A stretch of DNA of 64,000 nucleotides from Terriglobia bacterium (GTDB taxonomy: Bacteria > Acidobacteriota > Terriglobia > Terriglobales > Acidobacteriaceae), in assembly GCA_020072845.1 (NCBI GenBank), contig JAIQGF010000011.1, positions 248,001-312,000 on the forward strand, read 5' to 3'. Shown piece by piece: positions 25,085 through 35,104 of the stretch. How positions within the stretch are numbered: position 1 is the first letter of the stretch; every line of letters starts with the position of its first letter. The notes beneath the pieces were generated by a model. That model was not told where the DNA came from. It searched no databases and saw nothing but the letters and a program-made list of their open reading frames with translations. The position numbers and the translations under genes are program-made.

Positions 25085-25468
25085 ATGAGCGGTTCATTCC
25101 AGGACCTCAGGGTATGGCAGCAGGCGATGGCACTGGCGGCTGGGGCGTATAAGGCGACCGAATTATTCCCCAAACACGAACTGTACGGGATGTCGTCGCA
25201 GATTCGACGCGCGGCAGTTTCGGTCGCGAGCAACATTGCCGAGGGCAAAGGTCATCGCTCCGATCGTGAGTTCCTCCATTTTCTGTTCCACGCGCGCGGC
25301 TCCTTGTTTGAACTGGAAACTCAATTTCTGCTTGCGCAACAGCTACAATACATATCGGAAGAGAAAACAAAGGAACTGATTGGGCAGGTAACGGTTGTCG
25401 CTCGAAGCCTTACGGGACTGATCAATTCGCTCGACGAATCACATGTCACCGAGGGCGCTGCGAAGTGA
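25085..25468 (+). CDS. Four-helix-bundle protein (23S rRNA intervening-sequence protein family)
   Basis: 127 residues. Start ATG 25085 has a perfect GGAGG six bases upstream. Family blocks seen are [58 protein letters not shown] and the C-terminal helix [20 protein letters not shown]. Members form a pentameric ring of four-helix bundles. The name comes from genes found within rRNA intervening sequences, and the molecular function is unknown. The gene sits between DUF1385 and prfA and is bracketed by a perfect 16-base inverted repeat within heptamer arrays, consistent with a mobile small cassette. Confidence 0.92.
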   Translation: MSGSFQDLRVWQQAMALAAGAYKATELFPKHELYGMSSQIRRAAVSVASNIAEGKGHRSDREFLHFLFHARGSLFELETQFLLAQQLQYISEEKTKELIGQVTVVARSLTGLINSLDESHVTEGAAK

Positions 25469-25470
25469 AC

Positions 25471-25490
25471 GCCATCGACCATCGACCACC
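25471..25490 (-). repeat. Heptamer array, right bracket of the four-helix-bundle gene
   Basis: Opposite-sense copies of the left array (GCCATCGACCATCGAC, 25471-25486) fill the 22 bases between the four-helix-bundle stop codon and the prfA start codon. The array therefore takes the place of any ribosome binding site for prfA. Confidence 0.8.
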
Positions 25491-26540
<1,050 letters not shown>

Positions 26541-26570
<30 letters not shown>

Positions 26571-26736
26571 CCACAGAGGACACAGAGGGGATTGAAGCGG
26601 TCAGGCTCGAAATGTGCCGCGCCGCTGGCGCTCCGCAATGATTCCGCAGCCTACCCACCGCTGCCGCGGTGGGCTAACGAATTTCGCGCCTCCGGCGCTG
26701 GCCTGCTGAGAGAGCAGGCGACGGTGCTGGCGTAGC
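26541..26736 (+). repeat. Hairpin element R3 flanked by a 31-base direct duplication of the prfA 3' end
   Basis: 26541-26571 (the end of prfA including its stop) and 26706-26736 are direct repeats with 2 mismatches in 31 bases. Between them lies a 134-base element: CCACAGAGG tandem pair, H2 (GTGCCGCGCCGCTGGCGCTC), H3 (ACCCACCGCTGCCGCGGTGG then GCTAACGAAT) and H4 (CGCGCCTCCGGCGCTG). A mirror copy of the whole element, R4, is at 27252-27385. The pattern resembles an insertion with a long target duplication or a local tandem duplication. Confidence 0.85.
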
Positions 26737-26738
26737 AG

Positions 26739-27230
26739 CTAGTGGTAGAGGCGGAAGTTCACTTCAACATTGATTCTTGCTGCGACCGGAGTTCCGTCCT
26801 TGGTTGCCGGTTTGAACCGCCATTTGTTAACAGCCTTTATCGCAGCCTTGTCGAATTCAAAGCCTCCTGACCGCCCGATCGTAATGTCATGGGGGCTTCC
26901 ATCTGTACCAACGACTACCCACAGCAGGACTGCTCCCTCTATTCCTCGCGCGCGAAGTTTCTCCGGGTAATCCGGATCGGGCATCTTGATGCCCCGCGGC
27001 GCCGTTACGCCACCGCCGACCTTGTACGCCGGGATGAAATTCCCATCGATATTGGTCCCGAATACTTGCGGGTGCATCGGCCCGTGCAGGCCCATCTGTA
27101 GAAATTCGAGGGCGTGCGGGTTGGGCGGCAGTTGCCGGAAGACTTCTTCAACGGCGGGAGGATCGGCGGTCTGGCCCAAGACAAGCACGCTGGCCGCGAG
27201 GACGAAGGTCGCTGTGGTGATGCATCGCAC
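26739..27230 (-). CDS. Secreted TonB C-terminal-domain protein
   Basis: 163 residues from GTG 27230. There is a signal peptide (TTATFVLAASVLVLGQT). The C-terminal 90 residues (PDPDYPEKLRARGIEGAVLL, then GTDGSPHDITIGRSGG, FDKAAIKAVNKWRFKPA) match the TonB/energy-transducer C-terminal domain. There is no TM anchor with a long Pro-rich linker, so it is not a classical TonB. Such short secreted TonB_C proteins are plentiful in acidobacteria, with unknown role. The gene is antisense to prfA and prmC and is enclosed by inverted copies R3 and R4, so it looks like cargo inserted into the prfA-prmC unit. Confidence 0.85.
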   Translation of the reverse strand: MRCITTATFVLAASVLVLGQTADPPAVEEVFRQLPPNPHALEFLQMGLHGPMHPQVFGTNIDGNFIPAYKVGGGVTAPRGIKMPDPDYPEKLRARGIEGAVLLWVVVGTDGSPHDITIGRSGGFEFDKAAIKAVNKWRFKPATKDGTPVAARINVEVNFRLYH

Positions 27231-27251
27231 GGCGTGATTCTATGCTCCACG

Positions 27252-27385
27252 CAGCGCCGGAGGCGCGGTATTCGTTAGCCCACCGCGGCAGCGGTGGGTA
27301 ACCTGCGCAAGACACACCCGAGCGCCAGCGGCGCGGCACACGCACAACTCGGAACTCGCGACTCGTTCCTCTGTGCCCTCTGTGG
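27252..27385 (-). repeat. Hairpin element R4, inverted mirror of R3
   Basis: Read on the minus strand it shows the CCACAGAGG pair, H2 (GTGCCGCGCCGCTGGCGCTC), H3 (ACCCACCGCTGCCGCGGTGG then GCTAACGAAT) and H4 (CGCGCCTCCGGCGCTG), in the same order and nearly the same spacing as R3. R3 and R4 thus form imperfect inverted repeats of about 135 bases around the TonB-domain gene. R4 ends 15 bases before the prmC start. Confidence 0.85.
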
Positions 27386-27400
27386 TTAAATCGCTTCATC

Positions 27401-28276
27401 ATGCAATTGAAAGACGCACTGCGCTCGGCCATCGCCATGCTGGAGGAAAACCGCGTCGGCTCTCCGCGCATGAACGCCGAGGTGCTGCTGATGTTTGTCC
27501 TCGGCTGCGACCGCGCCTACCTCTACGCCCACCCCGAGCGCGAACTTTCTCCCGACGAACAAAATCGTTACGACGAAGCGCTTGAACAACGCGCCCGCGG
27601 CGTGCCCTCGCAATACATCACCGGCCACCAGGAATTCTGGGGGCTGGATTTTATCGTCGGCCCGGCGGTGCTGATTCCGCGTCCGGAAACCGAGCATCTG
27701 GTCGAAGCGGTGCTGGAGCTGTGCAAGGGACTGCCCCACCCTGTCTCGCCAAAATCGGGCGAGACAAGGGTGGGGCAACCGATAAGAATTGTGGACGTCG
27801 GCACCGGGTCGGGCTGCGTCGCGCTGGCACTGGTGTCGGAGCTGCCGCGCGCCGAAATTCATGCCACGGAAATTTCGGAAGAAGCGCTGGAAATTGCGCG
27901 CGCTAATGCCGCCCGCCTGCTGCTCACCGATCGCGTCACCTTCCACGCCACCGACCTGCTGCACGGGATCGCGGGTGAGTTCGATATCGTCGCCTCCAAT
28001 CCGCCCTACGTCGGCGAAAGTGAGTACGACAAGGTCCAGCTCGAGGTCCGCAAGTTCGAGCCGCGCTGCGCCGTCTTCGCGGGTCCAGACGGCATGGACG
28101 TCATCCGGCGCCTCGCCCCGCAGGCCCGTGCCGCCCTCAAACCCGGCGGCTACCTCGCCATGGAAATCGGCTACTCGCAAGAGGCTGCGGTGCGCGCGGT
28201 GCTGCACGACTGGCGGGATGTGCGCGCGGTGCCGGATTTACAGGGAATCCCACGGGTGATCGTGGCGAAAAAGTAA
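27401..28276 (+). CDS. prmC: Release factor glutamine N5-methyltransferase
   Basis: 291 residues. PrmC methylates the Gln of the GGQ loop in RF1/RF2. The helical N-terminal domain is followed by QYITGHQEFWGLDF, PRPETEHLVEAVLE, the SAM-binding VDVGTGSGCVALAL and the signature NPPYV. An in-frame insertion of about 16 residues (LPHPVSPKSGETRVGQP) just before the SAM motif is encoded by a palindromic repeat element at 27732-27777, lengthening the linker between domains. The ATG 27401 start lies 15 bases after repeat R4 with no clear ribosome binding site. It works on the product of prfA, encoded upstream. Confidence 0.95.
   Translation: MQLKDALRSAIAMLEENRVGSPRMNAEVLLMFVLGCDRAYLYAHPERELSPDEQNRYDEALEQRARGVPSQYITGHQEFWGLDFIVGPAVLIPRPETEHLVEAVLELCKGLPHPVSPKSGETRVGQPIRIVDVGTGSGCVALALVSELPRAEIHATEISEEALEIARANAARLLLTDRVTFHATDLLHGIAGEFDIVASNPPYVGESEYDKVQLEVRKFEPRCAVFAGPDGMDVIRRLAPQARAALKPGGYLAMEIGYSQEAAVRAVLHDWRDVRAVPDLQGIPRVIVAKK
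27732..27777. repeat. Palindromic element inside prmC (GTGGGGCA family, type B)
   Basis: The arms TGCCCCACCCTGTCTCGCC (27732-27750) and GGCGAGACAAGGGTGGGGCA (27758-27777) pair over 19 bases with a single bulged base. The element keeps the prmC frame open. The same arm, including the same one-base bulge, occurs inside the heptosyltransferase gene at 38552-38618. Confidence 0.88.
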
Positions 28277-28462
28277 GTTTCAGTCTCAGTTTCGGTTTCA
28301 GTCGCTGCGGGCGAGGGCGCCCGCGGCAGTCGGGTTGTTGGGTTGGCGAGTGCGGCCCCGGCGAGGGCGCCGGGGCCTCCAAACGGACGCTGCTGCCGCT
28401 ACGCGGCCCGGCGAGGTGTCGGTTAAGAAAACTCCCCTCGCAACAGTGGCTCGCATCTCTGT

Positions 28463-28550
28463 CGCCCGCTGAAGCGGGCTTTCTCGCATGCTTATACGTT
28501 GTCCCACGGCTTACGCCGTGGGCTACGTTCTGCCGCGTGCTGCGCGCGCT
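28463..28550 (+). repeat. Partial multi-hairpin element R5 (H0-H1)
   Basis: H0 (CGCCCGCTGAAGCGGGCT) and H1 (CCCACGGC..GCCGTGGG then CTACGTTCTG) match the front of R2. The gap 28277-28563 also holds a hexamer array at 28274-28302 and a GCCCCGGCG..CGCCGGGGC hairpin at 28352-28377 that recurs near 47690. I see no gene in it. Confidence 0.75.
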
Positions 28551-28563
28551 CAGAGGCGAGAAA

Positions 28564-29442
28564 TTACTTCGCCCGCTGCAGCTCGCGATAGGCTTCGCTT
28601 TTCGAGATGCCCAGCTCGCGCGCCACTTTCTTCAGCGCCGCTTTTTCGTCGAGCTGCTCGGATGAGATCAGTTGGCGCACGCGGTCGCGCACGTTGGCGG
28701 GAGTCGGTTGCGCCGCGCTTTCCTGCGGCTCTTCCATTTTGCCGATCAGCAACGTGATCTCGCCTTTCGGGGGATGCGCGCGCAGGCGCTCCAGGACCTC
28801 GTCGGCGCGGCCGCGGAGGAATTCCTCGTGCAGCTTGGTGACTTCGCGCGCGATCACCACGTGGCGCGAGCCGCCGAGCACGGCGACCACGTCTTCCATC
28901 GCCTCCACGATGCGGTGCGGCGCTTCATAGAAGATCTGCGTGCGCGGCGTGTTGCGGATGGTTTCCAGCAGGCTGCGGCGCTCGCCGCGTTTGGCCGGCA
29001 AAAAGCCGCTGAAGCGGAACGAGTCGGTGGCGAGCCCGCTGGCCACCAGTGCCGAAAGAAACGCCGACGCGCCCGGAATCGGGATCACCGGAATGTGGTG
29101 CCGGATGGCGAGCGAAATCAGGCGGAACCCCGGATCGGAGACCGCGGGCATGCCGGCATCGGTGACCAGCGCAATCCGCGCGCCTTCTTCCAGCTTGAGG
29201 ATCAGTTCGGCGGCGCGGGTAATTTCGTTGTGTTCGTGATGACTGACCATCGGGGTCTGGATGCCGTAATGGTGCAGCAGCTTTTGCGTTTGGCGCGTGT
29301 CCTCGCAGGCGATGACGTCCACCTGGCGAAGCGTGCGCAGCGCGCGCAAGGTGATGTCCTCGAGATTGCCGATGGGCGTGCCCACCACGTACAGCGCCGC
29401 GCCGGGCGCGAGCGGCGCACCGGTTTCTTGCGCGTTGTTCAT
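28564..29442 (-). CDS. rsmI: 16S rRNA (cytidine-1402 2'-O) methyltransferase RsmI
   Basis: 292 residues. It belongs to the SPOUT-unrelated tetrapyrrole-methylase fold family. Signatures are ALYVVGTPIGNLEDITLRAL at the start, CEDTRQTQKLL, VTDAGMPAVSDPG and PGASAFLSALVASGL. RsmI adds the 2'-O-methyl of m4Cm1402 in the decoding centre. The C-terminal extension (about 230-292) ends in a small helix-turn region (EKAALKKVARELGISKSEAYRELQ), as in other RsmI proteins. The start ATG 29442 gives MNNAQETGAP. It is divergent from fmdB across an inverted heptamer repeat. Confidence 0.95.
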   Translation of the reverse strand: MNNAQETGAPLAPGAALYVVGTPIGNLEDITLRALRTLRQVDVIACEDTRQTQKLLHHYGIQTPMVSHHEHNEITRAAELILKLEEGARIALVTDAGMPAVSDPGFRLISLAIRHHIPVIPIPGASAFLSALVASGLATDSFRFSGFLPAKRGERRSLLETIRNTPRTQIFYEAPHRIVEAMEDVVAVLGGSRHVVIAREVTKLHEEFLRGRADEVLERLRAHPPKGEITLLIGKMEEPQESAAQPTPANVRDRVRQLISSEQLDEKAALKKVARELGISKSEAYRELQRAK

Positions 29443-29473
29443 CGGTAGAAGAGTCTAGCAGTTGTTCGCAACT

Positions 29474-29548
29474 TGGCTCTTAGCTTTTAGCTCTTAGCTT
29501 TTAGCCAAACCGAAGCAGCTAAAAGCTAACGGCTAAGAGCCAAGAGCT
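29474..29548. repeat. Inverted heptamer arrays in the rsmI-fmdB divergent gap
   Basis: TTAGCTT/TTAGCTC units with a 7-base period (29474-29506) face AGCTAAA/AGCTAAC units (29517-29548), separated by only ten bases. The two arms can form a hairpin with a stem of about 30 bases in the region that must contain both promoters. Confidence 0.8.
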
Positions 29549-29587
29549 GAATTGACGCTGGTTTGCGCGCGCCCCTACAATCGAAGC

Positions 29588-29923
29588 GTGCCGCTTTACG
29601 AATACGAATGTCAGGCCTGCCATTTCCGCTTTGAGAAACTGCAGCGCCTCTCCGATCCGCCGCCGCCGAAGTGTCCCGAGTGCGGCGGGAAGATCGCGCA
29701 AATGATGTCGACGTCCTCGGTGCAGTTCAAGGGCAGTGGCTGGTATGTGACCGACTACCAGCGCAAAGGCTCTGGCGGTGACAGCAAAGGCGAGAAAAAG
29801 GCCGAGAGCAAAGCTGAGACCAAGAGCGAAACCAAAGGCGAGACCAAGAGCGAAACCAAAGGCGAGACCAAGACTAAGACCGAAACCAAGAGCGACTCGA
29901 AGGGCGCGAAGGAAAAGAAATAA
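29588..29923 (+). CDS. FmdB-family zinc-ribbon protein with repetitive Lys/Glu tail
   Basis: 111 residues from GTG 29588, giving MPLYEYECQACHFRFEKLQ. Earlier in-frame codons lack the family start. The N-terminal FmdB domain has C-x2-C (ECQACH) and C-x2-C (CPECGG) knuckles and the SVQFKGSGWYVTDYQ block. The family are putative regulators of unknown mechanism. From residue about 63 the protein is a low-complexity tail of Lys/Glu/Ser/Thr built from repeated ETKSETKG units. At DNA level this is a 24-base repeat around 29815-29895, which should be prone to copy-number change. Confidence 0.88.
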   Translation: MPLYEYECQACHFRFEKLQRLSDPPPPKCPECGGKIAQMMSTSSVQFKGSGWYVTDYQRKGSGGDSKGEKKAESKAETKSETKGETKSETKGETKTKTETKSDSKGAKEKK

Positions 29924-30011
29924 ATCAGTTTCAGTTTCGGTTTCAGTTTCAGAAAAACCTAGATTCCTCGCCGCGCTCGGAATGACAAACCCTTAGTGCA
30001 CGCTGCAATCA

Positions 30012-30041
30012 AAAGGGCACGGGACGAATCCCGTGCCCTTT
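30012..30041 (-). terminator. Terminator of the DUF4382 lipoprotein gene
   Basis: On the minus strand a 13-base perfect stem, AAAGGGCACGGGA against TCCCGTGCCCTTT, encloses TTCG and is followed by a T-rich run. It lies 45 bases after the stop codon of the gene ending at 30086. Confidence 0.85.
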
Positions 30042-30085
30042 GGTCTGCAAGCGAGAACAACGCAAAGCGAAACAATTACCGACAT

Positions 30086-31465
30086 CTACTGACATCCGGT
30101 AAAGGCCAGCGTGGGCGCGGCGGTGCTGCCACCTGCCGACACCGTAACCGGCGCCGTGGTCTGCTTGGGCTGCGTGCAATCGGCCGTGCCGCCCGACATC
30201 GGCACAAACGCCTGGCCCTCAACGACGTAAACCGCGTTGCCGGCCGCGCCCGCTGTATACGTCGTTCCGTTCGCCGCGAATGCGCCGACGGTCGGATTCA
30301 CCGGCGGAAGGGTCATGGTGTAGCTGGCTGGGGAGGTGACGCTGAGCGTCGCCGATTGCGTGCCGGCCGGAATCGTGAAGTTGGTGGCATTCACGTTCTG
30401 CAACGCTGACAGCAAGACATCGGCAGACGTGGCGGCGCTGCTGGCGTTGACCGAGGTCAACTGGCCGGTGATGGTCCCCGGCGAAGTGTTGGTGCCGGTG
30501 ACCGCAGTCATCGGGATATTGCCGAGCGCGCTTCCTTGTGGCACGCCGGTGGTGATGGTCGCCGCGTAGGCAACGTTGGCGCCGCTCACCGCAACCGCCA
30601 CCACGTCGTACGTGCCGGCGGAAACAGGACAGAAGTTGAATGCGCCGGTGCTGTCGGGCGTCGTCTGCATGATCACGCGGTCCACGCCGCTGGCGTCCTT
30701 CTGCTCCAGGGCGACGATCGCTTTCCCGCCGGCGATGGGGGAGTTGGTCGCTTTGTCCACCAGCGTGCCAGTGATCGATACCGCGGTCACCGCTACTTCT
30801 CCCGCGTGCAGGACGGGCGTGAGGCGGAACTGGCCGGTGCCCAGCACCACGATCGACGCGCAGGTATCGAAATTGATGTTCAGGTCCTTGGTTTCACCCG
30901 ATGCGACGGTGAAGCTGCCGCCGGCAATCTGGCCGGGAGGAATCTTGATTCCGGTCGTCGACTCGCTGGAGAGTTGGAGCGTTTGCGGCGTCGCGGTTGC
31001 CGCTACGACAACGCAATTCGCTCCCGCTACGCCGCAGTGGTTGTTGGCAGGAATGGCGCTGTTGTTGGCGAGGATGATGCGGATTAGCTGATACGTGCCA
31101 GGCTGCAGCGCGGTGTTGGAAACCAGGGTCGCCAGGAAGCACTGGCTGGTCGCGGCGGCGAGCAGGTCCACCTGCTGCGGGGCGTTTTTCAGGTTGGGCG
31201 TCAGGTCAACCCAGTTGGGATCGTTGTCGGCGGCGGTGGCGCTGGTGTTGATCTGGACGTCGGTGATCGTCACCCAGACGTTGCTGTAAGGACCGCCGGC
31301 GGCCGACGAGCAGGTGGCCGGGTCACTGATCGTGACGCTAACCGCAGCGGGACTGATGGAGATTCTTGTCGGGGCGCTGCCTCCGCCTCCGCTGGTGCAC
31401 GCAATCAGAATGGCGAGCAGGACAACAACGGCTGCGAGTACCGGAATTCGAGTGCGGCACCTCAT
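30086..31465 (-). CDS. DUF4382 lipoprotein with carboxypeptidase-regulatory-like domain
   Basis: 459 residues. Start ATG 31465 is preceded by GAGGAGG. The N-terminus is a lipoprotein signal (VVLLAILIAC, lipobox LIAC with Cys22) followed by SGGGG. Residues about 35-230 fit DUF4382 (VSVTISDPATC, YSNVWVTITDVQIN, AGEVAV). A following segment (AVSITGTLVDKATNSPIAGG) resembles the Ig-like carboxypeptidase-regulatory domain. It is likely anchored in the outer membrane and faces the periplasm or surface. Function unknown. Confidence 0.88.
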   Translation of the reverse strand: MRCRTRIPVLAAVVVLLAILIACTSGGGGSAPTRISISPAAVSVTISDPATCSSAAGGPYSNVWVTITDVQINTSATAADNDPNWVDLTPNLKNAPQQVDLLAAATSQCFLATLVSNTALQPGTYQLIRIILANNSAIPANNHCGVAGANCVVVAATATPQTLQLSSESTTGIKIPPGQIAGGSFTVASGETKDLNINFDTCASIVVLGTGQFRLTPVLHAGEVAVTAVSITGTLVDKATNSPIAGGKAIVALEQKDASGVDRVIMQTTPDSTGAFNFCPVSAGTYDVVAVAVSGANVAYAATITTGVPQGSALGNIPMTAVTGTNTSPGTITGQLTSVNASSAATSADVLLSALQNVNATNFTIPAGTQSATLSVTSPASYTMTLPPVNPTVGAFAANGTTYTAGAAGNAVYVVEGQAFVPMSGGTADCTQPKQTTAPVTVSAGGSTAAPTLAFTGCQ

Positions 31466-31696
31466 GAACCACCTCCTCAGAGCGCGTAATAGAGCTTCAC
31501 GGCAAGCGACGTTCCACGGCAGCCGGTTGCAATAACAGTGTAATCGTACAGGCAGACACGGATTGCGCGGCGCAGGAAAAGTCGCCTATTTACCGCAGAG
31601 TTAATGGCTTACAGGCAGTTTCGCCGCGGGATCGACGAGGCGCCCAGCGCCGGGACGCGCCGCTGGGACGGGTTGCGTGTGGGACAAAGCAAAGGC

Positions 31697-31727
31697 ATTG
31701 CCGATTGTCGATTGTCGATTGATGATT
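31697..31727 (+). repeat. Heptamer array in the DUF4382-dinB gap
   Basis: Three to four copies of CGATTGT with a 7-base period. The divergent gap 31466-31818 (353 bases) otherwise shows no gene and no clear promoter. A GC hairpin (GCGCCCAGCGCCGGGACGCGC) lies around 31639-31660. Confidence 0.65.
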
Positions 31728-31818
31728 TTGTTCGCAGGCGAACGCGCTCCAAAACAGCACTAAATGTTCATCTGCGGCGAGCGGCCGGGCATCTGTTGCT
31801 GATGGGAGGCTGAGGGGC

Positions 31819-32301
31819 ATGCTGGGCTACCTACGCGAAATGTTTCTATTCGACGACTGGGCCAACCGCGAGGCGCTGCGCTCGTTGCAGGAGATGGAAC
31901 ATCCGCCGGAGCGCGCTCGCAAGGTGATGGCGCACATCGTGGCCGCCGAGCTGTTGTGGATGGCGCGGCTGCAGCAGGGGAGGCAGCAGACCGCGGTGTG
32001 GCCGGAGTTCGGGCTGGAGGATTGCGAACGGCAGATCGCGGAGCTGCGGCAAGCCTGGGAGCAGTACCTGGCGGAACTTGTGGACGCCGACCTCGACGCC
32101 GAGATTGCCTACACCAACTCCAAAGGCGAGCAGTACAACAACGAGGTGCGCGACATCCTGATGCACGTGCTGATGCACGGCGTGTATCACCGGGGGCAGA
32201 TTGCGGCGGCGGTGCGGGACCGCGCCGGCGAACCGGCGTACACCGACTTCATCGAGGCGGTACGGAAGGGCAAGCTGACGGTGGCGAGTTCGGAGTTTTG
32301 A
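31819..32301 (+). CDS. DinB/YfiT-family putative metalloenzyme
   Basis: 160 residues forming the DinB four-helix bundle. Metal-binding histidines appear in KVMAHIVAAELLWMARL and in HVLMHGVYHRGQIAAAVR, the typical triad. Members are metal-dependent thiol transferases (bacillithiol or mycothiol S-transferases) or unknown. The first helix starts MLGYLREMFLFDDWANREAL, as in the family. It is convergent with clpB, separated by a strong hairpin at 32384-32429. Confidence 0.9.
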   Translation: MLGYLREMFLFDDWANREALRSLQEMEHPPERARKVMAHIVAAELLWMARLQQGRQQTAVWPEFGLEDCERQIAELRQAWEQYLAELVDADLDAEIAYTNSKGEQYNNEVRDILMHVLMHGVYHRGQIAAAVRDRAGEPAYTDFIEAVRKGKLTVASSEF

Positions 32302-32383
32302 GTTGAGTCGCGAGTCGCGAGCAAAAGCTAACCGCAAAGGACGCAAAGGGACGCAAAGGGAAAACCACAAGGCCGGGTTTATA

Positions 32384-32429
32384 CGGATGAACGCGGATCA
32401 GATCTGATTGTCTGATCCGTGTTCATCCG
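32384..32429. terminator. Long hairpin between converging dinB and clpB
   Basis: Arms at 32384-32402 (starting CGGATGAACGCGG) and 32411-32429 pair at 18 of 19 positions around an 8-base loop. There is no T-run, so it may act as a bidirectional transcription barrier or simply be a repeat. A near-tandem ACGCAAAGGG repeat lies upstream at 32332-32360, and similar CGGAT-rich repeats occur at 39889-39963. Confidence 0.55.
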
Positions 32430-32450
32430 CGGCGATCCGTGGTTGAATCT

Positions 32451-35099
32451 TTATTTCTTCGCACGCGCGGCCTCGCCGATGCGGCGCGAAACCTTGAAGA
32501 CCATGCGCCGGCGCGGCAGGTCCGCTTCCACGATGACGTGGTCGCCGTGCAGCACCTCGCCGTCGAGAATCTTCAGCGCCAGCGGATCCTGGATCAGACG
32601 CTGGAGGGCGCGCTTCAGCGGGCGCGCGCCGTACTGCACGTCGTAACCTTCGGTGAACACCAATTCCTTGGCCGCATCCGTCAGCTCGAGGGAAATCTTG
32701 CGCTCGGCCAGCAGGTGGCGCAGCGATTCCAGTTGCAGCTCGACGATGCGCGTCAACTGCTCCTTGCCCAGCGGGTTGAACAGGATGATGTCGTCCACGC
32801 GGTTGAGGAACTCGGGCTTGAAGCTGGCTTGCACCACCGCCATCACCTGCGCGCGCACACGCTCGAACGCGGCGGGCGTGGCCAGGTTCTCCGGCGTCAG
32901 GTACGAGGCGCCCAGGTTCGAGGTCATGATGATGATGGTGTTGCGGAAGTCCACCACGCGGCCCTTGCCGTCGGTGAGGCGTCCGTCGTCCATGATCTGC
33001 AACAGCACGTTGAAAACGTCGGGATGCGCTTTTTCGATTTCGTCGAACAGCACCACCGAGTAAGGACGGCGGCGCACTGCCTCGGTAAGCTGCCCGCCCT
33101 CTTCGTAGCCGACGTAGCCCGGAGGCGCGCCGATCAGGCGTGCGACAGCGTGGCGCTCCATGTACTCCGACATGTCAATGCGCACCATGTTGTGCTCGTC
33201 GTCGAAGAGGAATTCGGCGAGCGCGCGGGCGAGTTCGGTCTTGCCCACGCCGGTGGGGCCAAGGAAGATGAACGACCCGATGGGACGGCGCGGGTCGCTG
33301 AGCCCGGCGCGTGAACGGCGGATGGCGCTGGCGACCTTCTCCAGCGCCGCGTCCTGCCCGACGACGCGCTGGCGCAGCCGGTTCTCCATGTCCACCAGCT
33401 TCTTGACCTCACCCTCCAGCATTTTGCTGACCGGGATGCCGGTCCATTTGCTGACGATGCGAGCGACGTCCTCCTCGTCCACTTCTTCCTTCAGCATGCG
33501 CGCGGACTCGCCGTCGGCAGACGCGCCATCCGCTTCCTGGTTGAGGCGGTCGAGTTCGGCCTGGAGCTGCGGCAGCTCGCCGTACTGGATCTGCGAGGCG
33601 CGGGTGTAGTCGCCTGTGCGGGTGGCCGACTGCTCTTCCAGCTTGAGCTTTTCGATGCGCTCCTTCAGCTCACGAATGCGGTTGATCTTCGCTTTCTCCT
33701 GCTGCCATACGGCTTTCAGGCGGTTCGATTGCTCGCGCAGGTTGGCCAGCTCTTTCTCGACGGTGGCGAGGCGCTCGCGCGAGTTGACGTCCGTCTCCTT
33801 GACCAGCGCCTGGCGCTCGATTTCCAGTTGCGTGGCGCGGCGCTCGAGCTGGTCGATTTCCGTGGGCATGGAATCAATCTGGATGCGCAGCGAGGCGGCG
33901 GCCTCGTCAATCAGGTCAATCGCCTTGTCGGGCAGGAAACGGTCGGTGATGTAGCGGTGCGAGAGCGTGGCAGCGGCGACAATCGCCGAATCCTTGATGC
34001 GCACGCCGTGGTGGACCTCATAGCGCCCTTTCAGGCCGCGCAGGATGGCGATGGTGTCCTCGACGTTGGGCTCGCCGACAAAGACGATCTGGAAACGGCG
34101 CTCCAGGGCGGCGTCCTTTTCGATGTACTTGCGATACTCGTTCAGCGTGGTGGCGCCGATGGCGCGCAGATCGCCGCGAGCCAGGGCCGGCTTCAGCATG
34201 TTGCTGGCGTCAATGGCGCCTTCGGCGGCGCCGGCGCCGACCAGGGTGTGCAGCTCGTCAATGAACAGGATGATCTTCCCTTCCGACTCCTCGATCTCCT
34301 TCAGAACCGCCTTGAGGCGATCTTCAAACTCGCCGCGGTACTTGGCGCCGGCAAGCATGGCGCCGAGGTCCATGGCGACCACGCGCTTGTTCTTCAGGAT
34401 TTCAGGTACGTCGCCGGAGACGATGCGCTGGGCCAGACCTTCGACGATCGCGGTCTTGCCCACACCGGGTTCGCCGATCAGCACCGGATTGTTCTTGGTG
34501 CGGCGGGAGAGCACCTGCACGACGCGGCGGATTTCCTCGTCGCGGCCGATCACCGGATCGAGCCTGCCGCGGCGCGCCAGCTCATTCAGGTCCTTGGCAT
34601 AGCGCTCCAGAGCCTGGTATTTCGCTTCCGGATTCTGGTCGGTAACGCGCTGATTGCCGCGCACCGCGGTGAGCGCCTTGAGCACGGCATCGTGGGTGGC
34701 GCCGTGACGGGCCAGCAGGTCGTGCGCCCGGTCGCCGCGCTGGTCGGTCATGGCCAGCAGCAGATGCTCGGTGGAGACGTACTCGTCCTTAAAGTTATCC
34801 GCCTCTTTGAAAGCCTGGTCGAGCAGGCGCTGCGCGGTGGTGGAAAGGCCGGGCTGCGCGGCGCCGCCGGAGACGCGCGGCAGTTCCTCCAGAACCTGGT
34901 TGGCCTGCGCAAGGATTGTCTGCGGACCGGCGCCGACTTTCTCCAGCACCGGAGCGACAATGCCCTCCCGGTCCTCCAGCAACGCGACCAGCAGGTGCAT
35001 GGGCAGCAATTCGGGATTGCCGCGCTCGGAGGCAACTTCCATGGCGCGCTGCACCGCGGCCTGCGCCTTGACCGTCAATTTGTCCCAACGGATTGGCAT
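32451..35099 (-). CDS. clpB: ATP-dependent disaggregase ClpB
   Basis: 882 residues. The Clp N domain (1-145) has [19 protein letters not shown]1 has Walker A GEPGVGKT and Walker [18 protein letters not shown] middle coiled-coil propeller of about 120 residues ([20 protein letters not shown] onward) distinguishes ClpB from ClpA/C. AAA2 has GPTGVGKT and [15 protein letters not shown]. It works with DnaK to dissolve protein aggregates in the cytoplasm. The start ATG 35099 gives [17 protein letters not shown]. It lies just downstream of the hsp20 gene on the same strand, but a terminator separates them. Confidence 0.98.
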   Translation of the reverse strand: MPIRWDKLTVKAQAAVQRAMEVASERGNPELLPMHLLVALLEDREGIVAPVLEKVGAGPQTILAQANQVLEELPRVSGGAAQPGLSTTAQRLLDQAFKEADNFKDEYVSTEHLLLAMTDQRGDRAHDLLARHGATHDAVLKALTAVRGNQRVTDQNPEAKYQALERYAKDLNELARRGRLDPVIGRDEEIRRVVQVLSRRTKNNPVLIGEPGVGKTAIVEGLAQRIVSGDVPEILKNKRVVAMDLGAMLAGAKYRGEFEDRLKAVLKEIEESEGKIILFIDELHTLVGAGAAEGAIDASNMLKPALARGDLRAIGATTLNEYRKYIEKDAALERRFQIVFVGEPNVEDTIAILRGLKGRYEVHHGVRIKDSAIVAAATLSHRYITDRFLPDKAIDLIDEAAASLRIQIDSMPTEIDQLERRATQLEIERQALVKETDVNSRERLATVEKELANLREQSNRLKAVWQQEKAKINRIRELKERIEKLKLEEQSATRTGDYTRASQIQYGELPQLQAELDRLNQEADGASADGESARMLKEEVDEEDVARIVSKWTGIPVSKMLEGEVKKLVDMENRLRQRVVGQDAALEKVASAIRRSRAGLSDPRRPIGSFIFLGPTGVGKTELARALAEFLFDDEHNMVRIDMSEYMERHAVARLIGAPPGYVGYEEGGQLTEAVRRRPYSVVLFDEIEKAHPDVFNVLLQIMDDGRLTDGKGRVVDFRNTIIIMTSNLGASYLTPENLATPAAFERVRAQVMAVVQASFKPEFLNRVDDIILFNPLGKEQLTRIVELQLESLRHLLAERKISLELTDAAKELVFTEGYDVQYGARPLKRALQRLIQDPLALKILDGEVLHGDHVIVEADLPRRRMVFKVSRRIGEAARAKK

Positions 35100-35104
35100 A
35101 TTTT

